DNA of 64,000 nt. Origin: Clostridia bacterium UC5.1-1D10 (GTDB lineage: Bacteria > Bacillota > Clostridia > Lachnospirales > Anaerotignaceae). Positions 57,441-64,000 of the stretch are shown piece by piece. Where the stretch lies: the NCBI GenBank assembly GCA_001304995.1, contig BBZU01000008.1:1-64000 (forward strand), read 5' to 3'. The position numbers and the translations under genes are program-made. Numbering within the stretch: position 1 is the stretch's first letter; every line of letters begins with the position of its first letter. Under the pieces are notes generated by a model, which was given only the letters and a program-made list of their open reading frames with translations, was not told where the DNA came from and did no database searches.

Positions 57441-59142
57441 TCAATAAATGGATTGTCCCTCTGTAATATTTTTCGCATCAGATACGATGGTATCATACAC
57501 CTGAAGACCATAACTGCTGTTAGATCTTACGATAGCATATTCCTGATTCTGCTCCAAAATTGTGATGGGCACAAATTTTGCCATGGAACTGTTTGCCACA
57601 TATACACCTGGCATCGTTTCTACTTCCGCCACAGTATACTGTCCAGCGTTTTCTCCTGTTCCCTGGAGGATCACATCGCCCAGCTTCAATGTCTGGTCTG
57701 ACTGTGCCAGATATGCATAAGAATCATCGCTGCTGATGATGGTCGTTGCAATGAATTTGGAATTTTCCCCATTGACCAGCAGAACCCCCTGGTTGCCGCC
57801 GCTTTCTGTCAGGCAATCCAAAGGAATTTTCAGCAGAGATTTTTCAACGATAGCATTATTGGGAATTTTCAGTCCTTGTACTGTTTCACTTTCCAGACTG
57901 AACGAAATGGTACGGCTGTCCATAAATTCATCCATATATGTAAAGCAAGAGAATACAACCTTTGTTTCTGTCTCACCCGGTGTGATGGAATGAATGGTTG
58001 CGGACACTGCCGTTGTGCTGTCCTCACTAATCAAGTTCAGCTTTTTGGTATCGCCTGCTTTCCAATCCAGCACTTCATTCGCCGGGAAATTAGATACGAT
58101 ATACCATTGATTGCTTCTGACAATACGGAACAGCGGATCTCCTTCTTTTACGTTATTCACTTTGGAAATGTAAGTCATTTTTTCGCTTCCGCTAAGCTGA
58201 CCAACAGTAATTTCTTCCAAAGCATCCGGTTTCAATGTCTCTTCCAACCCATCATAACTGAACGCTACAACGCCGCTTTCCGGTGCCGTTACGGAACTCA
58301 TGCTTTGAGAAAGCTGCTGTTCATAGGAACTGCGTTCTTCACTGAGCTGAGAAAGGCTCTCAACATCTTCTGACAGCCAGATTTCATTTCTCTGCATCAT
58401 ATAGCTGTCAAGCTGTGTACGCATGGAGTATAAATAGGAAGCGTCTGTTTTCATAGATCTGCTGCCAAACATTTCCACAGTATTTCCCATATTATTTTCT
58501 ATGCGTGTAATATCCTCAGAAAATGCCGACAGATCGCTGCGGCTTTTCTGTGTTTCCAGAATATCTTTGTCAATGGACTGCAATTTCTTTTCCAGCACAT
58601 CCGTAGAAGCAGTGTCTTTTACCTGACATACCACAGAAGATTTGGAAACATAATCCCCTTCTGAATACTCATAGAAAGGCGTTCCTGCGCGATCACTCTT
58701 GACCACATATTCGTCACGCACAATAATACCCTGTCTGCTTACCGGTGTGTCAATGGTGCCATAAGTCACCGTTTCTACATTGGTTTCCGGCTTTTTCACC
58801 GCCATCATCATCAGCTGCGCTACCAAGTACAGGGCAATGACACCAAAGACAAACAACGGCAAGATTCGTCCCGCATAATTTCTACGGCGCTTCACAGTTG
58901 CTTTGGACGGTTTCTTCGGCTGTGCTGTTTTATGCTGCGCCTTTTTCGGCTGCACAGGTCTTTGATGCACCCGTGGCGCTGGCTGGGGCTGTGTTCGTCC
59001 ATAATAACGATTTTCACTTTCCCGCTTCTGCCGGATGCGGTTTAACTCATATACATTATCCCTTTGCGCCCTTCCTTGCGGCGGCCCATTGGGACGCTTT
59101 TTCTTTTTTCTGGTTTTTATTTCCCGAGGAGCCTCTTTGCAT
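57441..59142 (-). CDS. HlyD-like membrane fusion protein of the ylm cluster
   Basis: 566 residues if one extra T in the run at 59098-59102 is discounted; otherwise translation would begin far downstream without a ribosome site. A polar, basic cytoplasmic tail of about 95 residues is followed by one membrane helix (ILPLFVFGVIALYLVAQL) and an extracytoplasmic part with lipoyl-like halves (VTYGTIDTPVSRQGIIVRDEY and SGVVAFSYDG) around a coiled coil. Such proteins commonly precede ylmE-sepF in clostridia; their role is unclear, probably in division or sporulation. Start ATG 59142 follows AGGAGG. Confidence 0.82.
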
Positions 59143-59183
59143 TGGTATCCTCCTTTTTCTTTTTTACTCTATTGCATCGTTTT

Positions 59184-59212
59184 ATTATAATACATTTTGT
59201 CTCTCGGGTAAA
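59184..59212 (-). promoter_or_regulatory. SigmaA promoter of the ylm/division cluster
   Basis: TTTACC (59212-59207), 17 bases, TATAAT (59189-59184) on the minus strand, about 42 bp before ATG 59142. It may drive the long leftward block through to lspA or beyond. Confidence 0.7.
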
Positions 59213-59275
59213 GGGCACTGCCTATTTTCTGTCTTTTTATTTTTATAAAAATTCCGCCGTTTTTCACAAAACCAC

Positions 59276-59305
59276 AAAGGGCAGATGCGTTTACACCTGC
59301 CCTTT
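59276..59305 (-). terminator. Intrinsic terminator of the htrA-like gene
   Basis: AAAGGGCAG (59276-59284) pairs with CTGCCCTTT (59297-59305), 28 bp past the stop. T's follow only weakly. Confidence 0.65.
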
Positions 59306-59333
59306 TATCTATATGAAAAGCCTCGAAAAAGCT

Positions 59334-60487
59334 TTATGCGTTTTTGTCCTGAACGGTCAGCTGCACATCCATGGCCTTTTCACCATTGCGGATGATATGC
59401 ACAGAAACTGTCTGGCCAATTTCTGTTTCTTTTACCAGTTCAGATAAGGAGTCCATATCCATGACTGTTTTTCCATTGAATTCTGTGATGATATCCCCTG
59501 CCTGGATACCTGCTTTGGCCGCAGGGCCACCTTCTGTTACTTCTACAATCAGTGCGCCCACTGGCAGTTTATACAAAGATGCATTTTCAGAAGTGATACT
59601 TGTACCCATGATGCCAATATAAGGTGTTGTTACCGTACCGTCTTCCAGCAGATCCTGTGCTACGGAAATAACCTCATTGCTTGGAATTGCATAGCCCATA
59701 CCTTCTGCCATGGAAGAATTATATTTTGCTGTATTGATACCAACTACCTCGCCACGGCTGTTTACCAGGCACCGCCGCTGTTACCGCTGTTGATGGCAGC
59801 ACTTGTCTGTATTACATTCAATGTGTTGTTATCCACACTGATGGTCTGATTTTTCACACTGACAATACCATCTGTTGCAGAAAGGCCCAAGCCCATGGCA
59901 TTCCCGATGGCAATGACACTTTCGCCAACTTCCAGACTATCGGAATCACCAAATGTTGCCACTGTTACTTCATCAATGCCAGCCGCTCTCAGATCATCCC
60001 AGGAGATGGTCAGTACAGCCAGATCAGAGTCGCTCTTTGTGCCAACGACTTTCGCCTGCACACTAGTTGTATCGTTAATGGTAGCATATACTTCTGTGGC
60101 ATCTTCAATAACATGGTTATTTGTTACGATAGCGATTTTTTCATCATCGGAATAGAAAATAACACCACTTCCGGCGCCTTCGCCTTCATAAGGCACACTA
60201 AAAGCACCATAGTAAGAAGTTACACCTTCAATTTTTGTGGTGATGCTGACAACGGAAGGTTTTACGGCACGCACCACATCAATGGTAGACATACCTGTTC
60301 CCGTTGCTGTCTTTTCTACATTCACATTTCCGCTGGATGTCATTGTACTGCCACCTGCATTTTGGTAATGCTGTTCTATTACACCATAGCCGGCACCAAT
60401 ACCTGTACCACCAGCCAAGCCAATGATTAAGCAACCTGCGATAAGTTTTGCCCAGCCGCTGTTTTTCTTCTTGCTGTGTTTTTTCAC
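59334..60487 (-). CDS. HtrA/DegP-like serine protease with PDZ domain
   Basis: 384 residues across one frameshift (G2 at 59768-59769, expected GGG; repair gives NSGGALVNSRGEVVG). One membrane helix (13-37), a trypsin-like domain with His in VTNNHVIED, Asp in SDSDLAVL and Ser in INSGNSGGA, then one PDZ domain (GGPAAKAGIQAGDII). An envelope quality-control protease. Its GTG overlaps the stop of the acidic frame upstream (60484-60891); the two may be one gene. Confidence 0.9.
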
Positions 60488-60891
60488 ATGTTCCGCATAG
60501 CAATTTTTATTTTTTCCTGTTTTCTGCGTTCTTCTCTAGGGCCAGCTGCATGAACAGATTCTTCTGTTCTTTCTTCTCTGACAGATTCCTGATGCGCATT
60601 TCCTGCGCTGCCTGTCTTTTCTGCCGCTTCAGATTCAAAGCACATGGGCTGTGCATCTTCCGGTGTGTAGTCCCGCAGTGTTTCACTGTGATATGTCTGT
60701 TGGGGGTGTTCATTTTTTACTTCTTCTGCCTTTGCATCCTCCGCTGTTACATTCTGTTCCAATTCTCTGGATTCCTGTACATGGGATTCGTTTTCGCTGA
60801 ATACCTTTTCTTCACGTTCATTTTCACCGTGTCCATGGATAGGCTCCATGTTGTTATCATTTTCTCTTTTATCTTCATTTGGATTATACAT
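60484..60891 (-). CDS. Hydrophilic acidic frame, probably the N-terminal tail of HtrA
   Basis: 135 codons, low-complexity and rich in Glu, with a basic end (EERRKQEKIKIAM). It has a good ribosome site (AGGAGG) and ATG, whereas the protease frame has none. Many clostridial HtrA proteins carry such a disordered cytoplasmic tail before the membrane helix. One added base in the T4 run at 60530-60533 would fuse the two into a protein of about 520 residues. Otherwise it is a separate coupled gene of unknown function. Confidence 0.65.
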   Translation of the reverse strand: MYNPNEDKRENDNNMEPIHGHGENEREEKVFSENESHVQESRELEQNVTAEDAKAEEVKNEHPQQTYHSETLRDYTPEDAQPMCFESEAAEKTGSAGNAHQESVREERTEESVHAAGPREERRKQEKIKIAMRNM

Positions 60892-61099
60892 ATTTCATTC
60901 CTCCTGTTATATCTGAATTGCTTTTTGCTTTCTTTATTTTCTCTGTTGTAATTAGTATATTCTACTATTTTGAACAAAATATGAACATGACATAAACAAA
61001 GCTTAAACATTTTATGTTCTTTTTTTGCTGAAAAATTCCAAACACTTTCCTTGATAAAAAAAGAAACCATCGCAAACAATATAAAAAGAGGTGATAAAC

Positions 61100-61273
61100 A
61101 TGACAAAAAAGAGATATCAACAACACAAAAAAACACCCAAGGACACGGTTTCCGGCAATGATTTATACCAGATCCGCCAAAATGCCCATTATAGTGACAG
61201 CGGCAAAGCGGAACCGGACAACAACATCTTTTGGGAAGAACGCAGCAATCCTTTGAGCAGCAAAGGCAATTAA
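61100..61273 (+). CDS. 57-residue basic protein of unknown function
   Basis: GAGGTGA and ATG 61100 start a small polar protein (MTKKRYQQHKKTPKDTVSG..., acidic and Trp-containing near the end) without a membrane helix. A TTGATA box 50 bp upstream with AACAAT 17 bases later could be its promoter. I recognise no family. It is followed by a terminator invaded by repeat copy 5. Confidence 0.55.
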   Translation: MTKKRYQQHKKTPKDTVSGNDLYQIRQNAHYSDSGKAEPDNNIFWEERSNPLSSKGN

Positions 61274-61274
61274 A

Positions 61275-61472
61275 AAAGCAGGAAAGCAGAATTCCCTTAA
61301 GAAAATATTGTTTTTCTTTTCTTGATTTCTTAAGGGGAATTGCTGCGGCTGGCTTCATAAGAAAACATTACAGATAAAACTTTCGTAAAAATAAGAAAGC
61401 TGGAATCCTTTGCATTATAAGGATTTCAGCTTTCTTTGTTTTCTTATGAAGATGCCCTTAAAGCCCTGCTTT
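61275..61472. terminator. Terminator of two convergent genes, split by a repeat element
   Basis: AAAGCAGG (61275-61282, preceded by A3) pairs with CCTGCTTT (61465-61472). The arms are shorter than at the other sites; repeat copy 5 fills the loop. Confidence 0.65.
61283..61462 (-). repeat. Terminator-nested palindromic element, copy 5
   Basis: 180 bp, reverse orientation, AAAGCAGAATTCCC at the left to GATGCCCTTAAA at the right. Hairpin A (TTCCCTTAAGAAAA with TTTCTTAAGGGGAA) and hairpin B (TTCATAAGAAAAC with GTTTTCTTATGAA; inner AAAGCTGGAATCCTT with AAGGATTTCAGCTTT, one mismatch) are kept. Very close to copy 2. Confidence 0.85.
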
Positions 61473-61484
61473 CTTCTATATCTA

Positions 61485-62939
61485 TTATGGCTGACAATTT
61501 TCACAGGGACGATATCCCTGAGAAATGGCAGCGTCCCGACTGCTTAAAGACACTTTATTGCTGTCCTTCATTTGAGAAACGGAGGAACAGGAAGCACGAT
61601 GAAATACTTTTGAATTTTTATTTCCTACATAAGTCACCGTTGTTTCCGCCACTGGCTTTGAAGGCTGCTCTGGCTGTGTAACCGGTTTCTGTACAGGGGT
61701 TGTCCCTTTGGATTTCGCCCCCACATCAGAAAGTGTCAATTTATCTGTGGTATTAAAAGAAATCTTCTGTCCATCTGTGGTCATGACAATGTCACCGGAA
61801 CGGAATGTTCCATAAACATCCGCGCCTGTATTTAGATAAGCAGACAGCGCTTCTTTATGGGGATGGCCATAAGAATTATCAAGACCTGCGGAAATGACTA
61901 CATATTCAGGTTTCGTTGCCTGGAGGAACTGACTGCTGACAGAGGTTCTGGAACCATGATGCCCTGCTTTCAGCACTTCCACATCGGAAAACAAACCACC
62001 GTTAGCATCTGCCACATCCGCAGACAGATCTCCCGTAAACAACACTTCCACATCGCCATAGGTGAGCATCGTCACAACACTGTTATCATTAGCGTTATCA
62101 TAAACAGCTGTAATAGGCAGAAATTCCAGTGTAGCCCCGCTGGGCAGTGTAATATTCTGTGCCGTTGTATCCACAGCATAATCTGATCCTTCCGCCTGTA
62201 CTTTATTATGGTAGGTATTATATGTCTTTGTAGTACTGGTTCTGCCATTATCCACCACTTCTTCTACGGTATACGCGTCAAATACCGCAGGCAGACCGCC
62301 AATATGGTCAGCATCTTCATGGCTGGCAACAACCACATCCAAATCACCATCTACATAATCAGAAAGATACTGTACTACCTTTCCGCCTTCCGCTGATACA
62401 CCAGCGTCAATGAGGATTTCAAATTCTCCATCGTTAATGAGTGCCGCATCCCCCTGCCCCACATCCAGAAAGTGCACTTGAATATCTCCATTTTCTGCTG
62501 TTTGTCCACCAGAAGTCACAACAACTGTATTGGTATTTCCATTCCACTGGACTTTGGCACCAAAACTTTCCAGCACCACACGAATGGGCAGATATGTCCT
62601 GCCATCCTGTATCAATGCAGCAGTATCATTCTCCACCTTTGTCCCGTTTCGATAAATATAAGGCTGTCCAATGGGTACTTCTACTGTAATGCCGTCTTTT
62701 TGGGCAATTGCCATCTGTTCGGTTCCATCCCAAGAAACTGTGCAACCATACGTTTCCATGGTTTGTCTAAAAGGAACTTGTGTTCTTCCTGCATCGTCCA
62801 CAAAAGGTGTGCCTGCTTCTTTGGTATACGCCACCTGTTTTCCGTTGATTTCAATTTTTGTGGTTCCATCCGCATTGGTGCAGTTTGGCACAGAAATCAG
62901 CAAAGCCGCGATTAGAAGCAGACCAATCTTCTTTTTCAT
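61485..62939 (-). CDS. Secreted stalk-domain and ComEC-like metallo-beta-lactamase protein
   Basis: 484 residues: a signal peptide with a Cys (SVPNC) that could be lipidated, a stalk domain of the copper-amine-oxidase-N type (about 30-145), a ComEC-type metallo-beta-lactamase domain (VHFLDVGQGDA, SHEDADHIGG, LFTGDL, GHHGSRTS, SYGHPHKEA), a Pro/Thr linker, and a C-terminal Ada-like Zn motif (FHRASCSSV...PCENC). An extracellular nuclease or phosphodiesterase role is likely, but the substrate is unknown. Confidence 0.88.
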   Translation of the reverse strand: MKKKIGLLLIAALLISVPNCTNADGTTKIEINGKQVAYTKEAGTPFVDDAGRTQVPFRQTMETYGCTVSWDGTEQMAIAQKDGITVEVPIGQPYIYRNGTKVENDTAALIQDGRTYLPIRVVLESFGAKVQWNGNTNTVVVTSGGQTAENGDIQVHFLDVGQGDAALINDGEFEILIDAGVSAEGGKVVQYLSDYVDGDLDVVVASHEDADHIGGLPAVFDAYTVEEVVDNGRTSTTKTYNTYHNKVQAEGSDYAVDTTAQNITLPSGATLEFLPITAVYDNANDNSVVTMLTYGDVEVLFTGDLSADVADANGGLFSDVEVLKAGHHGSRTSVSSQFLQATKPEYVVISAGLDNSYGHPHKEALSAYLNTGADVYGTFRSGDIVMTTDGQKISFNTTDKLTLSDVGAKSKGTTPVQKPVTQPEQPSKPVAETTVTYVGNKNSKVFHRASCSSVSQMKDSNKVSLSSRDAAISQGYRPCENCQP

Positions 62940-63104
62940 CCTATCCCCTCCTTAGGTGTTTTGTCAGATTATATCACACTTCGAAATATGCTTCAATGTA
63001 CTTTCTGGATTCTCTTCTTTTTTGTGCAAGTGCATTATAAAAACATATGTTCTTTTTGTTGACTTTGTATATCAGAACATACAATCTGTTTTTTATGTAA
63101 AAAA

Positions 63105-63142
63105 AGCTGGAAATTTTTCGATTGCTCAAAAAATTTCCAGCT
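63105..63142 (-). terminator. Intrinsic terminator of scfB
   Basis: AGCTGGAAATTTTT (63105-63118) pairs with AAAAATTTCCAGCT, followed leftward by T5, 17 bp past the stop. Confidence 0.85.
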
Positions 63143-63158
63143 CTATGTTTTCAGAGAA

Positions 63159-64000
63159 TTATTCCTGTACCTGTTTTGCTACCTGAATCATGATGGCACA
63201 TTCCATACGTTTGCGGAAGAGCTGACAGCCGTATTCATATACGCCTGCAATATCCCCTGTTGCATGGTAAGCGTTGGCAGCGCAGCCGCCGGAACAGTAC
63301 AGTTTTGCCCAGCAGCCTTTGCAGTCAGGACGTGCATAAGCATTGCATTTGCGGAATTTGTCCTGCACTTCAGGATGGGTAACGCCTTTCCAGATATCAC
63401 CCAGACTATAAGCAGGATCGCCTACGAACTGATGGCAAGGGAACAGTTCGCCCCAAGGGGTAACTGCCATATATTCTGTACCGCTGCCGCAGCCAGTTAC
63501 ACGCTTATATACGCAAGGGCCGCCTGTCAAATCGATCATGTAGTGATAGAAAGTGATGGGCTTGCCTTCTTTTTCTCTGCGGAGCATGTCTTTTGCCAGA
63601 ATTTCATACTGTTCGAAAAGTACAGGCAAATCTGCTTCTGTCAGTGCGTAAGGTTCCTTGGGATCACAAACAACAGGTTCCATAGACAGTTCTGTGAAGC
63701 CCAGATCCGCCATATGGAAAATATCCTTTGTGAAATCAATGTTGTCATGTGTATAAGTACCGCGCACATAGTAACCAGTGTTGTTTCTACTCTGAACGAA
63801 CTTCTGGAACTTGGGTACGATCACATCATAGCTGCCATGACCGCCAACGGTACGGCGCAGTTTATCATGGACTTCTTTTCTGCCGTCCAGACTCAGTACC
63901 ACGTTATGCATTTCTTTGTTTGCAAATTCGATGACATCATCATCAACCAGCAAACCATTGGTGGTCAGTGTGAAGCGGAAATTTTTGTTGTGCTGTTTTT
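63159..64000 (-). CDS. scfB: SCIFF-peptide radical SAM maturase (ScfB), 3' part
   Basis: The last 280 codons; the gene runs off the right edge with the frame open. TLTTNGLL and VVLSLDGRKEVHD belong to the radical SAM barrel (the CxxxCxxC cluster is outside the window). The SPASM/twitch part has GPCVYKRVTGCGSG, FPCHQF and CKGCWAKLYCSGGC, ligands of auxiliary [4Fe-4S] clusters. The enzyme forms thioether cross-links in the six-cysteine SCIFF peptide, a near-universal clostridial natural product. The scfA peptide gene would be expected just beyond 64000. Confidence 0.9.
   Translation of the reverse strand, partial: KQHNKNFRFTLTTNGLLVDDDVIEFANKEMHNVVLSLDGRKEVHDKLRRTVGGHGSYDVIVPKFQKFVQSRNNTGYYVRGTYTHDNIDFTKDIFHMADLGFTELSMEPVVCDPKEPYALTEADLPVLFEQYEILAKDMLRREKEGKPITFYHYMIDLTGGPCVYKRVTGCGSGTEYMAVTPWGELFPCHQFVGDPAYSLGDIWKGVTHPEVQDKFRKCNAYARPDCKGCWAKLYCSGGCAANAYHATGDIAGVYEYGCQLFRKRMECAIMIQVAKQVQE

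Overview
The window is chromosomal DNA of a spore-forming, anaerobic Gram-positive bacterium of class Clostridia. Support comes from sigE-spoIIGA and sigG, a SCIFF-peptide maturase at the right edge, a T-box leader on proS, a sigma54-controlled cysteine desulfidase, and the ylm/divIVA division cluster. An Anaerotignum-like member of the Lachnospirales would fit, but that genus is a guess. I see no rRNA, tRNA, CRISPR array, prophage or transposase.

Layout, left to right. 1-8.9 kb: a YkvI-type membrane protein divergent from a class III aminotransferase/epimerase; a cysteine desulfidase (CyuA) with a sigma54 promoter and its enhancer-binding activator; an iron alcohol dehydrogenase; an exonuclease. 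9.2-19.2 kb: purA, then a leftward block of comEA, a WalRK-like two-component system, a GerM-domain protein, comEC and holA; dacA faces the other way. 19.2-31 kb: DUF5662-like protein, isochorismatase, sigG, sigE-spoIIGA, ferredoxin-nitroreductase, several membrane and small proteins, an MBOAT-SGNH polysaccharide acylation pair, a LacI regulator and an NhaC antiporter. 31-43 kb: thiamine-binding protein, HAD phosphatase, OPT transporter with a PqqD-like partner, PfkB kinase plus class II aldolase, M29 aminopeptidase plus isochorismatase-type hydrolase, MerR regulator, stalk-domain protein, and T-box-proS. 43-59 kb: a surface repeat protein, then a long leftward block reading HlyD-like, yggS, sepF, yggT, ylmH, divIVA, lspA, rluD, pyrB-like, pyrC-like, smc, ftsY, SUFU-domain protein. 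59-64 kb: HtrA protease, a secreted stalk/metallo-beta-lactamase protein and the 3' part of scfB.

Four things stand out. (1) A roughly 180-bp non-coding palindromic element occurs five times, plus one solo hairpin. Four copies lie exactly inside the loop of an intrinsic terminator whose two arms differ from copy to copy but still pair. (2) The adjacent PyrB and PyrC homologues keep their folds but have lost most recognised catalytic residues, so they look like a pseudoenzyme or repurposed pair. (3) CyuA has a near-perfect sigma54 promoter and three TTCTCA-N4-TGAGAA sites next to an activator whose sensor part carries a cysteine cluster. (4) More than twenty conserved genes are broken by indels, nearly all of one base in short homopolymers. 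I read this as sequence error rather than gene decay and annotate those genes across the break, giving the position of each break.
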